A DNA stretch of 30,342 bases from a virus. Below the pieces are notes generated by a model. The model was given only the letters and a program-made list of their open reading frames with translations, was not told where the DNA came from and made no database searches. Numbering within the stretch: position 1 is the stretch's first letter; each line of letters begins with the position of its first letter. The position numbers were made by a program, and so were the translations under genes. The stretch is from the IMG/VR virus record IMGVR_UViG_3300029286_001477, positions 1 through 30,342 of that record; one strand, given 5' to 3'. Below are positions 21,306 through 29,714 of the stretch, one piece after another.

Positions 21306-22625
21306 ATGCACGAAAATAAAGTCAAGATCGTCAGTCTAGAAATCGAGAATGTCAAACGGGTCCAAGCGGTAAACCTGACGCCAGCGGAATCCGGATTGAC
21401 CGTCATTGGCGGGGATAACCGGCAAGGGAAGTCATCCTGCCTGGACGCCATCATGGCGGCGCTGGGAGGCGAGAAGTTCAAACCGAGCGATCCGGTCCGG
21501 GGTGGCACATCCAAAGGCCAGGCGGTTGTGACACTCTCGAACGGGGTGCAAGTGACGCGGTCCTTCACCGGTAAGGGCTCGTATCTGAAGGTGGACTCTC
21601 CGGACGGGATGAAGACGGGGCAAAGTCTGCTGAATGAATTCGTCAGCGCGTTCGCACTGGACCTGTCTTCATTCCTGGTTGCCACGGATAAGGCCCGGGC
21701 GGAGATCCTGCTGGAGATCATCGGGGTAGACCTGACCCCGCTGGATGAAAAGATCGCCAAACTGGAGGCGGACCGGCTGGCTGTCGGCCGACTGGAGACA
21801 AAGGCAAAGGGTCACGCGGAGTCCATGCCATACGATGAGGCGGCCGGGAACGTACTGCTGACTCCATCGGAAATCATGGCTGAGTTGCAGGCCAAAATTA
21901 GCAAGAACGCCAAGAACCGAGAGCGACGCAACCAGGTGGAGAACCTGAAAGAGAAAGTGGAGGCCGGAAAACTGGTAGTTGCCCAGCGAGAGAAACGCGT
22001 TCAGGAATTGGAGGCCGCACTCGCCGATGCGCGGGCCGACAAACTGGCCCGGGTTAAAGACTTAACGGCGATTGAATGCGAATATCAGTTGGCGATCGAA
22101 TCGCTGGCCGGCCTGCAGGACGATGATACTACGGCACTCAAACAGAAACTCACCGAGATCGACGCGGCCAACGCACGTGTTCGTCAGAACCTGGAACGGG
22201 AGAAGGCCCTGGCGGAAGTGGAAGGCCACCACGAGGAATATCTGAGCCTGCAACACGAGATCGAGGCGATTCGGGATGAGAGAAAAGCCCTGCTGGATGG
22301 CGCGAAGATGCCGTTGCCCGGGCTGACGGTCGAGGGCGGGATCCTGGCCTTCAATGGCCACGCCTGGGACTGCATGAGCCATGCGGAACAACTCATGGCG
22401 GCCACGGCGATCTGCCGAGCAATCAACCCGAAGATGGGATTCGTACTGATCGATAAACTGGAGACGATGGACCTTGCCACGTTGAAAACGTTCGGGACCT
22501 GGCTAGAAGAGGAAAGACTCCAGGCCATTGCAACGCGCGTATCTAAGGGAGGGGAATGTTCTATCGTAATCAGTGATGGGATGGTTGAGGGAATGAAACC
22601 GAAAGCTGCAATTAAATTCGATTAA
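21306..22625 (+). CDS. SMC/RecN-like ATPase, phage recombination gene
   Basis: The 439-residue product has the SMC/Rad50 layout in short form: an N-terminal half with VKIVSLEIENVKRVQAVNL and a Walker A (GGDNRQGKSS, 35-44), a coiled-coil middle (about 145-335, with NRERRNQVENLKEKVEAGKL), and a C-terminal half with a signature-like SHAEQLMAATAI (about 357-368) and a Walker B region FVLIDKLETMD (about 379-389). These ATPases work with nucleases on DNA ends. No SbcD-like nuclease is adjacent; an ERF annealing gene follows 51 bases on. The coiled coil is far shorter than in cellular Rad50. Phage versions of this size are common beside ERF or RecT genes. Confidence 0.82.
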   Translation: MHENKVKIVSLEIENVKRVQAVNLTPAESGLTVIGGDNRQGKSSCLDAIMAALGGEKFKPSDPVRGGTSKGQAVVTLSNGVQVTRSFTGKGSYLKVDSPDGMKTGQSLLNEFVSAFALDLSSFLVATDKARAEILLEIIGVDLTPLDEKIAKLEADRLAVGRLETKAKGHAESMPYDEAAGNVLLTPSEIMAELQAKISKNAKNRERRNQVENLKEKVEAGKLVVAQREKRVQELEAALADARADKLARVKDLTAIECEYQLAIESLAGLQDDDTTALKQKLTEIDAANARVRQNLEREKALAEVEGHHEEYLSLQHEIEAIRDERKALLDGAKMPLPGLTVEGGILAFNGHAWDCMSHAEQLMAATAICRAINPKMGFVLIDKLETMDLATLKTFGTWLEEERLQAIATRVSKGGECSIVISDGMVEGMKPKAAIKFD

Positions 22626-22636
22626 CTGCAATTAAA
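22606..22636 (+). repeat. Direct repeat at the end of the ATPase gene
   Basis: CTGCAATTAAA occurs at 22606-22616 and 22626-22636, exactly 20 bases apart, the first inside the last codons of the ATPase gene and the second just after its stop. Two sites two helical turns apart suggest a protein-binding site before the ERF gene, but no promoter is evident. It could also be a small duplication. Confidence 0.5.
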
Positions 22637-22676
22637 CGTCGAAAGGTGAAATTAAGTTATTAAGGGAGGGAAGATC

Positions 22677-23429
22677 ATGGCATCGAACGAACCGAATGTG
22701 ACGCAAAGCGCTGAGATCGGCAAACTGGCCGAAGCACTGGCTCTTGCCCAGGCGGATATAAAGGGTGCCATCAAAACGTGCGAGAATCCGTTTTACCACA
22801 GCCGGTACGCGGACCTGGCGACGGTCATGGATGCCTGCCGCGAACCGCTCAGCAAGCACGGCCTCGCAGTGTTCCAGACAACGGAAGGCGGAGCGGATAG
22901 CGTAACCGTCGTTACGACACTGGCCCATTCAAGCAATCAGTGGATCCGGGGCCGGTTGACGCTAAAGCCTGTCAAAGCGGATCCGCAAGGACTGGGGAGC
23001 TGCATCACCTACGGCCGGCGCTTCACGCTGGCCGCCATGGTGGGCGTGGCGCCAGAAGACGATGATGGAAACACGGCTTCGGGAAAACCCGTTTCCGGCC
23101 ATCCGCAACTGCATGAAGCCGAACCGGAAAAGAAAACCGCGTTTCAGCCGAAACAAAAAACCCCAGAGGTGCAAGAAATGCTGAAGACCGGCCAGGCGGT
23201 TGCGGTCCCACCGGTGTCCACCGCGGAAAAGGTGCCGCCAAAGCTACGGACCTTGATGGAATTAAGCGGCGTGTCGTTGCCGGAACTATACGCCTACCTG
23301 AAAGGAAAAGGCTGGTTAAAGCCGGATCAACCGATCTGGTCGCTGAACAAAGACATCTATGAAAAGATGATCGAGGACGCGAACTGGACAACGGTCGTGA
23401 ACAAAATCAAAGCCACGCGCAAGTCCTGA
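22677..23429 (+). CDS. erf: ERF-family single-strand annealing protein
   Basis: ERF proteins pair complementary DNA single strands and allow phage genome circularisation and recombination. The N-terminal 130 residues match the family closely: ALALAQADIKGAIKTCENPF, YHSRYADLATVMDACREPLS, KHGLAVFQTTEG, TVVTTLAHSSNQWIRGRLTL and DPQGLGSCITYGRRFTLAAM. An acidic/linker stretch and a helical C-terminal domain follow (total 250 residues, near the usual length). A good AGGGAGG site precedes ATG 22677. Its neighbours, an SMC-like ATPase upstream and a DUF669 protein downstream, form a standard recombination cassette. Confidence 0.9.
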   Translation: MASNEPNVTQSAEIGKLAEALALAQADIKGAIKTCENPFYHSRYADLATVMDACREPLSKHGLAVFQTTEGGADSVTVVTTLAHSSNQWIRGRLTLKPVKADPQGLGSCITYGRRFTLAAMVGVAPEDDDGNTASGKPVSGHPQLHEAEPEKKTAFQPKQKTPEVQEMLKTGQAVAVPPVSTAEKVPPKLRTLMELSGVSLPELYAYLKGKGWLKPDQPIWSLNKDIYEKMIEDANWTTVVNKIKATRKS

Positions 23430-23461
23430 ACCACAACATCGCAGAATAAGGAGAAACGACA

Positions 23462-23965
23462 ATGGAAAACGAAAAGTTAGATTGGGATTCGGAAATCGAA
23501 CACGACGGCAAAGGCGGCAAGTTCGTCCTTCTGCCGGATGGTGAGTATCGCTTCGGAGTCGTATCAATGACGAAAACGACCTCGAAAAAACTCCAGTGCC
23601 CCATGGCCAAGGTGATCCTGGCTATCTATGCCAAGGACGATATCCACTATGAAAAGGAACTGCTTCAGATCGAGGATAACCTCGTGCTGCATTCAACCTG
23701 CGAATGGAAAATCTGCGAGTTCTTCCGGGCAATCGGTGACCGCAAACACGGCCAGAAGATCAAGCCGAATTGGCCCGAAGTGCCCGGATCGACCGGGCGC
23801 TGCATGATCCATACCGAAACATTCACGAAACGCGATAATACCGAAGGCAAAAACAATAAGGTAGATTTCTACCTTGATCCGGATGCGCCAGCACCTGCGG
23901 CGCCGTCATCCACCACGTCCGAACCGGACGCCAAACCGGAAGATAGAACGGGCCTTGCATTCTGA
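23462..23965 (+). CDS. DUF669-family protein, SSB-like
   Basis: Phage DUF669 proteins lie beside annealing proteins and helicases and are thought to serve as single-strand DNA-binding proteins. This 167-residue product has the expected pattern: GKFVLLPDGEYRFGVVSMTK near the start, KAKV-like strands, an NLVLHSTCEWKICEFFRAIG helix and GSTGRCMIHTETFTKRD. A Pro/Ala/Ser-rich tail ends in RTGLAF, reminiscent of the flexible acidic tails with a final hydrophobic group in SSB proteins. The start is set by AAGGAG. A 60-base gap to the helicase carries a short GC stem (23981-24003). Confidence 0.8.
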   Translation: MENEKLDWDSEIEHDGKGGKFVLLPDGEYRFGVVSMTKTTSKKLQCPMAKVILAIYAKDDIHYEKELLQIEDNLVLHSTCEWKICEFFRAIGDRKHGQKIKPNWPEVPGSTGRCMIHTETFTKRDNTEGKNNKVDFYLDPDAPAPAAPSSTTSEPDAKPEDRTGLAF

Positions 23966-24025
23966 TTCTGCCCGGACCGCGGGGCGACTCATCCGAGCGC
24001 CCCTCTGTCCCACCTCTGGAATTCC

Positions 24026-25576
24026 ATGCAATTAAGGCATTACCAATCCGCTGCCGTCGAAGCGGTCTATCAGAAATGGCGCGAGTTCCGCCGCGTTCTG
24101 ATGGTCCTCCCAACCGGAACTGGAAAAACAATCTGCTTCGCGCATATCGCGACCAGAGAATCCGAGGCCGGGCGGCGGACTCTCATCCTGGCGCACCGCG
24201 ACGAGCTGATCCGCCAGGCAGTTGATAAACTGCACCGGGCCACCGGAGTTATGGCAGCGGTCGAGAAGGCCGAGGAAACATCGCTGGGCACATTGGGCAA
24301 TGTCGTTGTCGGCAGTGTGCAAACACTGATGCGACAGAGCCGGCTTGACCGCTTTGCGCCTAACCATTTCGATGCCATTGTGGTCGACGAGTGCCATCAT
24401 GCACTGTCAGATTCTTATCAGCGGGTCCTGTCTTATTTCGCCGACGCCCGTGTGTGCGGCGTCACCGCCACCCCGGACCGCGGCGACAAAAAGAACCTGG
24501 GCCAGTATTTCGAAGCGCTGGCCTATGAGTACGGTTTGCGGGACGCCATCCGGGACGGCTGGCTCTGCCGGATCGCGGCGCTGACCGTGCCGCTTAAAAT
24601 CGATCTATCCGCAGTCCGGATCACGGCCGGAGACTACAACGAGACCGACCTGGGCAACGCCTTGGATCCATACCTGCCACATATCGCCGATGCAATCCCG
24701 GCGGATCGCAAGACGCTTATATTCACGCCGCTCTGCGAAACCGCCAAGAAACTGAAGGGCTTCCTGCAGGAGATCGGACGCCAGGCCTTTTACGCCAGCG
24801 GAGAAGACCGAGGCGCAATGGCGGATTGGGAGGCGGCCGGTCCGGGCTCCGTAATGCTGAACGCCATGCTTCTGAATGAGGGCTACGATCATCCACCGAT
24901 AGACTGTATCTGCGTTTTGCGCTGTACGCGCTCGCGGCCGTTCTTCGCCCAGATGTGCGGCCGCGGCACGCGCATCTATCCGGGCAAACGCAATCTGCTA
25001 CTGCTGGATTTCCTCTGGAACACATCAACCCATGACCTTTGCCATCCGTGCAACCTGGTTGCCGGCACTCCAGAGATCGCCGAAAAGATGGAGAAGGCCC
25101 AGGAAGAGGCCAATGGCGAAATGGATTTGGACGATCTGGAGAAGCAGGCGCAATCCGACGTTATCCGGGAACGGGAAGAGGCACTGGCCGAAATATTACG
25201 CAGCCAGCGCAACAAGAAACGCACTATGATCGACCCGGTCGAATTCGGCATTTCAATCGCGGACGAGGATATTCTGGATTACGAACCGCTATTCGCATGG
25301 GAACACAAAGCCCCGACAGAAATCCAACTAAAGAAACTTGCTGAATTCGGCTTGGCGGTGGATGCCATCCCGAACCGTGGCTATGCAAGTAAATTGCTGG
25401 AACGCGCATACGCACGAAGCAGCCAGCGCCTGGCAAGACCCAGACAAGTCGCCCTGCTGCACAAATACGGCTACACGAACGCGGCCCAGATGAATTTTAA
25501 GGAAGCGGACAAAACGATCAAAGGGATTGCGGCAAACGGCTGGCAGCGGCCGGAGCCGGCGGAGATCGTGTTTTAA
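24026..25576 (+). CDS. Superfamily 2 DEAD/DEAH-type helicase
   Basis: The helicase opens DNA using ATP. In 516 residues I see the Q-like start LRHYQSAAVEAVYQKW, motif I PTGTGKT (29-35), Ia LILAHRDEL, II DECHH (121-125), III TATPDR (147-152), IV around TLIFTPLCETA, V around NEGYDHPPIDC and VI QMCGRGTR (309-316). The C-terminal 150 residues are specific to phage relatives, with a charged helix and a final repeat-like segment EIQLKKLAEFGLAVD. The start has no strong ribosome binding site; an ATG close to the motif start is the only reasonable choice. It probably acts in replication or recombination with the ERF and DUF669 proteins. Confidence 0.9.
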   Translation: MQLRHYQSAAVEAVYQKWREFRRVLMVLPTGTGKTICFAHIATRESEAGRRTLILAHRDELIRQAVDKLHRATGVMAAVEKAEETSLGTLGNVVVGSVQTLMRQSRLDRFAPNHFDAIVVDECHHALSDSYQRVLSYFADARVCGVTATPDRGDKKNLGQYFEALAYEYGLRDAIRDGWLCRIAALTVPLKIDLSAVRITAGDYNETDLGNALDPYLPHIADAIPADRKTLIFTPLCETAKKLKGFLQEIGRQAFYASGEDRGAMADWEAAGPGSVMLNAMLLNEGYDHPPIDCICVLRCTRSRPFFAQMCGRGTRIYPGKRNLLLLDFLWNTSTHDLCHPCNLVAGTPEIAEKMEKAQEEANGEMDLDDLEKQAQSDVIREREEALAEILRSQRNKKRTMIDPVEFGISIADEDILDYEPLFAWEHKAPTEIQLKKLAEFGLAVDAIPNRGYASKLLERAYARSSQRLARPRQVALLHKYGYTNAAQMNFKEADKTIKGIAANGWQRPEPAEIVF

Positions 25577-25577
25577 T

Positions 25578-25838
25578 ATGAGAAAACTTACACAAGCAGA
25601 GATTAAATTTCTTTCTGCAATCCCACATGATCATGTCATCTCGGAACAAATGACGATTCGCGGAACACTCCGCCCATATGAATTTCCAAAGGGAACAAAC
25701 CGTAAAACAATTGAAAATCTTTGGCAGTTAGGCTTGCTCAAACTCGGCCACGTTTGGGCCAGTGAATTGCCTTGTTCGCTTACTGATAAAGGAAAATCGG
25801 AATTAAAAACAGCAACGGAAAGTCAACAAAAACCATGA
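25578..25838 (+). CDS. Small winged-helix-like protein, 86 aa
   Basis: The product (MRKLTQAEIKFLSAIPHDHV...) contains IENLWQLGLLKLGHVW and a strand pair ending SLTDKGKSELK, which together look like a winged helix: the sequence LTDKGKSEL is typical of MarR-like or replication-associated winged-helix ends. I take the ATG 25578 (TAATATG just after the helicase stop) over an upstream in-frame ATG inside the helicase gene. AT content is higher than in its neighbours, as for the next gene. The function is unknown. Confidence 0.55.
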   Translation: MRKLTQAEIKFLSAIPHDHVISEQMTIRGTLRPYEFPKGTNRKTIENLWQLGLLKLGHVWASELPCSLTDKGKSELKTATESQQKP

Positions 25839-26092
25839 AAAAACAGCCACAATTCTTTAAAAAACCCATTAAACCGTTGACAAGGTGGGAATACTTTTAC
25901 CTTGAAAAGAAACTCTTCTCTCCCGGATTTGAGTTTACCGACCTGCAAAGTATGGGAAACCAAGGATGGGAATGCTGCGGATTTCTTGGAGCATTCTGGA
26001 TGTTCAAACGTCAACTCCGTCCGAATGCCACCCCTCAATACTATCAATGCCTCCGAACAATCGACTTGCAAGAGACAACTGCGCGCGGTTAA
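25835..26092 (+). CDS. Small hypothetical protein, 85 aa
   Basis: It starts in the stop of the previous gene (ATGA) and is therefore probably coupled to it. The product is basic at the start (MKKQPQFFKKPIKPLTRWEYFYLEKK) and has an aromatic-rich middle (GWECCGFLGAFWMFKRQL). The phrase SMGNQGWECCGFLGAFWMFK resembles DUF4177-like small proteins, in which a GWE(L/V) turn precedes a strand. This is a weak resemblance. It and its upstream neighbour are more AT-rich than the surrounding replication genes, a possible sign of separate acquisition. Confidence 0.5.
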   Translation: MKKQPQFFKKPIKPLTRWEYFYLEKKLFSPGFEFTDLQSMGNQGWECCGFLGAFWMFKRQLRPNATPQYYQCLRTIDLQETTARG

Positions 26093-26153
26093 ACCTGAAT
26101 AGTGATACGGTAGCCGATACGATTATTTGATTGGTATCCGTAGAAAGAACCAA

Positions 26154-28346
26154 ATGACCGAAACAGAAAAAGCCCTTGCCTGCCTGGAGGTACTCGCCGC
26201 CTGGCGCGCAGATAGATACGAAAGTTGGATCGCGGTCGGAATGGCGTTGAAGTCCGCCGGCGCATCCCTGGATGCCTGGGACACCTGGAGCCGGCAATCC
26301 GGGAAGTACCAACCGGGCGCCTGTGAGCGTAAGTGGAATTCGTTCAACGGATCACTCGCCGGCGGCGTGACACTCGGCACCATTGCGGCCTGGGCACTGG
26401 AGGATAACGACGGCCAACCGACCTGGGAAAAGAATCCCGGCCAACCACTGAACTGGGAATCAGAAATCGGACGGGATAGGTCCACAATGAACCGACCCTC
26501 GGTCCACAATGAACCGACCACCTCGATCCCGGACCCGGCCGCAGACTGGGCGCCGGGAGATCTGGTCCGATACCTGGAGGCTCTCTACCAACCGGAAGAA
26601 TGCGTCTCCTATGCCGTCGAATCCCGGCAAGAAGCCGACGGCCGCTGGGTCCCGTCAGGTCTTGGCAACTACTGGCAAACGCGCACCGACCTGGTTGCCC
26701 GAATCAACAAGTACCAGGGCGACCTGCCCAGCGCGATCGGATCATGGCGACCGGAATGCGGCGCGTGGATCCGGCCGAACCCGATGGATGGCCAGGGGAT
26801 CAAGAACGACAACGTTTCCGATTATCGCCACGTCCTAGTCGAAGCCGACTCCATGCCGATTGCCGACCAACTCGCGGCGATCCGCCGACTGCAGTTGCCA
26901 TGCGCGGCGATCGTTCATTCCGGCGGCAAATCCATTCACGCCATCGTCAAGATCGATGCCGGCAAGGATTATCAACTCTACCGGCGCCGGATTGCCACCT
27001 TGTTCGACGCACTACGGGAGATCGGATTCGAGCCGGACCGGCAATGCCGCAATCCGGCCAGACTTTCCCGAATGCCCGGCATCGAGCGCGCCGGCAAGCC
27101 GCAGTATCTTATCGCCCTGCAAACCGGATTGCCGTCTTGGCAGGCATGGGAGGCCTGGCGCAAGGCGGAAGAGGAGAAGCCGCCAGACGGCGAACCGCTG
27201 CCGCAGATCAAGACCCTGGCCGAGCTGGTCCGGGTCCAGTCGGGCCACGATCCGGATGAACTGCTCAAATACCGGTACCTGTCCCGAGGCGGCGGCCTAC
27301 TACTTGTGGCCCAGACCGGCGCCGGCAAGTCATCCTTCGTCATGCAAGCGGCCATGCTGTGGGCCCTGGAGCGGCCGTTTTTCGGGATCACGCCGGCACG
27401 GCCGCTAAGAACGTTGATCGTCCAGGCGGAAAACGACGAGGGCGATATGGCCGAGATGCGCGACGGCGTCCTGGAATCCATAGACTTGGACGCCGAATCC
27501 CGCGACCTGGTCCTGTCATCGGTCCGGACGGTCTATGATAATGCCCACACAAGCCACCAGTTCGGCCAGGTACTCCGATCGCTTCTGACCGCGACTCCGA
27601 CCGACCTACTGGTCATTGATCCGGCCCTAGCCTATCTGGGCGGCGATTCAGGCCAACAGAAGGACGTCTCTCTGTTCCTGCGCAACATCCTGAACCCGAT
27701 TCTGACGGAGTTCCGGATTGGCCTGATCCTGGTCCACCACACGACCAAGCCGCCGAAGGGCGATGAACGCTCAAAATGGCAAGGCGGCGACTTCGCCTAC
27801 CTGGGCGCCGGCGCGGCGGAGTGGGGCAACTGGGCACGCGGCATCATCAATATCGAGGCAAAGGAAACTGTCTACAAGCTACGCCTACCGAAACGCGGCA
27901 AGCGGATTGGCTGGCGCGACGCGGAGAACAATGCCGAAGTTCTCCGGTACATCGCCCACGCCAAGGATCCAGCCCAGATATACTGGCGGGAGGCGGACTT
28001 TGACGAGATACCGCTGGAAGGCGATAAATCGGCTGCTGGCGCCAGCCAGCAACGCACCCAGACGCCCAAGCCGCCGCTGGAGGCATATCTTCCCCTGGCA
28101 GTGGAGTTATCGGCCAAAGGCCCAGTCCAGACCACGATCTTCAGGGCCTCTCTCGACGGCCTAACCGTGGACGACATCCGGATGTCACGCACCTACGAAC
28201 GCGCTCTGTTCGATATGCTGACGAAGGGTGACAACCCGCCCCTGGCGGTCACGAAAAAGAGGGTCGGGTTTGCCCAGTTCATAGGTGCGCCGGACGCCAT
28301 TCTAAAACTCGAAAACGACCAGAAAACCCAGAAACTCAACTTTTGA
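26154..28346 (+). CDS. Primase-helicase (PriCT, primase-like and RepA-type ATPase domains)
   Basis: This 730-residue protein combines replication domains. Residues about 15-75 (ESWIAVGMALKSAGASLDAW, then GKYQPGACERKWNSFNG) match a PriCT-type domain. Residues about 220-330 have HVLVEADSM, PCAAIVHSGGKSIHAIVKID and RLSRMPG, as in archaeo-eukaryotic-type primase domains of phage replication proteins. Residues about 375-560 form a RepA/RecA-like ATPase with Walker A QTGAGKSS (near 386-393), Walker B LLVIDPA (near 486-491) and LVHHTTK. ATG 26154 is preferred to a TTG at 26127. It is followed immediately by a repeat-rich non-coding region, the likely origin. Confidence 0.82.
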   Translation: MTETEKALACLEVLAAWRADRYESWIAVGMALKSAGASLDAWDTWSRQSGKYQPGACERKWNSFNGSLAGGVTLGTIAAWALEDNDGQPTWEKNPGQPLNWESEIGRDRSTMNRPSVHNEPTTSIPDPAADWAPGDLVRYLEALYQPEECVSYAVESRQEADGRWVPSGLGNYWQTRTDLVARINKYQGDLPSAIGSWRPECGAWIRPNPMDGQGIKNDNVSDYRHVLVEADSMPIADQLAAIRRLQLPCAAIVHSGGKSIHAIVKIDAGKDYQLYRRRIATLFDALREIGFEPDRQCRNPARLSRMPGIERAGKPQYLIALQTGLPSWQAWEAWRKAEEEKPPDGEPLPQIKTLAELVRVQSGHDPDELLKYRYLSRGGGLLLVAQTGAGKSSFVMQAAMLWALERPFFGITPARPLRTLIVQAENDEGDMAEMRDGVLESIDLDAESRDLVLSSVRTVYDNAHTSHQFGQVLRSLLTATPTDLLVIDPALAYLGGDSGQQKDVSLFLRNILNPILTEFRIGLILVHHTTKPPKGDERSKWQGGDFAYLGAGAAEWGNWARGIINIEAKETVYKLRLPKRGKRIGWRDAENNAEVLRYIAHAKDPAQIYWREADFDEIPLEGDKSAAGASQQRTQTPKPPLEAYLPLAVELSAKGPVQTTIFRASLDGLTVDDIRMSRTYERALFDMLTKGDNPPLAVTKKRVGFAQFIGAPDAILKLENDQKTQKLNF

Positions 28347-28696
28347 GGAATTATGCGTAAGTCGTTGATACACTGCGTGCGGCCGACGATTCTGAAAACC
28401 GTGATTTTTTCGCCGGTTTTTCTTGATCGTTTTTGCCGTCCCGCCGTTCATCGTTTTTCACTCGTCCCGCCAAACGAGAACTTTTCACGTAAGTCGTTGC
28501 AAATCAACCGTGCCGCCGTTGCGCCGTTTGCTCTTATTCTTACCCTTCGGCGAGACGGGCGACACGCCACGGACTCTTCCCCGTCCCGCCGTGTCGCCAA
28601 TAACCCCCCCTACAAAGTAGGGGGGTTATGCGGCGCGGCACGGGACGGAGTACGTGGATGCGGCACGACGACGGCGCGGGAAAGGAGCGTCACTCG
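28347..28696. other. Repeat-rich non-coding region, candidate replication origin
   Basis: About 350 bases after the primase-helicase gene show no convincing gene (the only open frame has low-complexity Arg/Pro content). Instead there are direct repeats: CGTAAGTCGTTG at 28356 and 28488, ATCGTTTTT at 28426 and 28450, and CGTCCCGCC at 28437, 28463 and 28582. GGCGACAC (28558-28565) is inverted as GTGTCGCC (28591-28598), followed by a strong hairpin at 28600-28629. Iteron-like repeats, T-runs and a hairpin beside the initiator-type gene are what an origin would contain. Confidence 0.5.
28600..28629. other. Strong hairpin in the candidate origin
   Basis: ATAACCCCCC and TAC on the left pair with GTA and GGGGGGTTAT on the right around an AAA loop: 13 pairs with one bulged C. 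No T-run follows on either strand, so it is not a normal terminator. Extruded as a cruciform or formed on single-stranded DNA, it could be a priming or initiator site. Confidence 0.7.
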
Positions 28697-28918
28697 ATGA
28701 AAAGAAAATACCTTGAACCAATACGTCACATGCCAGAACTGAAACACACACTCGACGGTCAACCATTCGACTTGGAAAAGTCCGAAGTAGCAAACTGGAT
28801 CGCCGCGCAACCCGGAGCCAGATTAACACTCTTCGACGTATGCCGCGAAAACAAGCTAATCATCTACGATCCGATCAAGAAATCCTGGAAGGGCAACCTA
28901 TGCGCCTCGAAGACCTAA
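28697..28918 (+). CDS. Small hypothetical protein, 73 aa
   Basis: I set ATG 28697 as the start because AAAGGAG lies 10-16 bases before it; the longer frame upstream lies in the repeat region. The product (MKRKYLEPIRHMPELKHTLD...) contains EKSEVANWIAAQPGARLTLF and DVCRENKLIIYDPIKKSWKG. The latter reads like the end of a small HTH or winged-helix domain. It overlaps the nuclease gene by 19 bases, so the pair is probably coupled. The family is unknown. Confidence 0.55.
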   Translation: MKRKYLEPIRHMPELKHTLDGQPFDLEKSEVANWIAAQPGARLTLFDVCRENKLIIYDPIKKSWKGNLCASKT

Positions 28919-29298
28919 ACCCAGCGCTCCAAAACCAAGTTCGCCACCAACTCGGACTCGAGCCCAACCCGCTCCTGAACCAAGACCCGCCCGGGCCGGC
29001 TACCCAATCCCAGGACGAGCGCGCGCTCCAACGCCTCTGCGAGCAAGAACTCACCTTTCGCGGGATAATCTACCTACACCTGTCCTTCAGAGCCCGAGAA
29101 AAAGTCGGCTGGCCTGACCTGACCTTCGCACTCCAAGGAATACCCTACGTCGTTGAACTGAAGACCGCCTCCGGATCTCTTACCAAGGACCAAACGCACA
29201 TCCTCGCCGATCTGAAAGCCAACGGCTGGCGTACTCACGTCATCCGATCCTACGAAGCCTTTACCACCCTCCTATCAGAAAGAAAACCCGATGCCTGA
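28900..29298 (+). CDS. VRR-NUC domain nuclease
   Basis: VRR-NUC proteins are small PD-(D/E)XK nucleases found in phages, often acting on branched DNA. The 132-residue product shows the family order: a helix with CEQELTFRGIIYLH (E50), GWPDLTFALQG (D73), PYVVELKTASGSLTKDQTHI (E86, K88, Q98) and a C-terminal helix-strand pair (NGWRTHVIRSYEAFTTLLSE). ATG 28900 begins MRLEDLNPALQNQ. An in-frame upstream ATG at 28840 would lie inside the preceding gene. It could resolve replication or recombination junctions before packaging. Position just before packaging genes (on a circle) fits. Confidence 0.85.
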   Translation: MRLEDLNPALQNQVRHQLGLEPNPLLNQDPPGPATQSQDERALQRLCEQELTFRGIIYLHLSFRAREKVGWPDLTFALQGIPYVVELKTASGSLTKDQTHILADLKANGWRTHVIRSYEAFTTLLSERKPDA

Positions 29299-29701
29299 TT
29301 GCCATCTCTGCCGCTACAATGGACATCCCACAACTCGCTGCTTCACATGCAAGGGACCCTCCAATAAACTGAATCAACACGGGATCCGGTTCGTAAACGT
29401 GGATCTGCTGGACAAGATCAACGTGGCAATGATCCCACTTAAACAACGCGAAACGGCGCCACCTATGACAAACTTCATGCATACCTGGCTGCGACTGCCT
29501 CCGAAAACAAGGGACCTGATCGCACGGTTTATCTCCACCCCCCAGCGATATGGAGCCACAAAAGCGTACCGGTCCGGCCTCTCGCGCGTAAGCGTTCACC
29601 GTAGACTGATCCGAGCGGTTAAGCAGTTCCCGGAACTCCGGGCCGTCTTAAAGTTGAGGATGAGAGGGAATATGAATAAAGTTAAGGATAATAATATTTG
29701 A
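29291..29701 (+). CDS. Zinc-binding HTH protein, 136 aa
   Basis: The N-terminus holds a clear zinc module: C4, C7, C17 and C20 (MPDCHLCRYNGHPTTRCFTC). The C-terminal half resembles a sequence-specific DNA binder: PPKTRDLIARFISTPQRYG, then TKAYRSGLSRVSVHRRLIRA, in which GLSRVSVHRRL looks like an HTH recognition helix. A late-gene activator or a sigma-like factor is a reasonable guess, since it lies at the junction of early and late regions. It overlaps the nuclease gene by eight bases. No named family is recognised. Confidence 0.6.
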   Translation: MPDCHLCRYNGHPTTRCFTCKGPSNKLNQHGIRFVNVDLLDKINVAMIPLKQRETAPPMTNFMHTWLRLPPKTRDLIARFISTPQRYGATKAYRSGLSRVSVHRRLIRAVKQFPELRAVLKLRMRGNMNKVKDNNI

Positions 29702-29714
29702 AAGAATAAAATCT

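Noticed and set aside
23981-24003. Terminator between the DUF669 and helicase genes
   Set aside because: GGGGCG pairs with CGCCCC, but the loop is 11 bases and no T-run follows; at most it is a weak hairpin.
28353-28700. Plus-strand ORF of 115 codons in the candidate origin
   Set aside because: It has Arg/Pro-rich low complexity, crosses direct repeats and a strong hairpin, and lacks a ribosome binding site.
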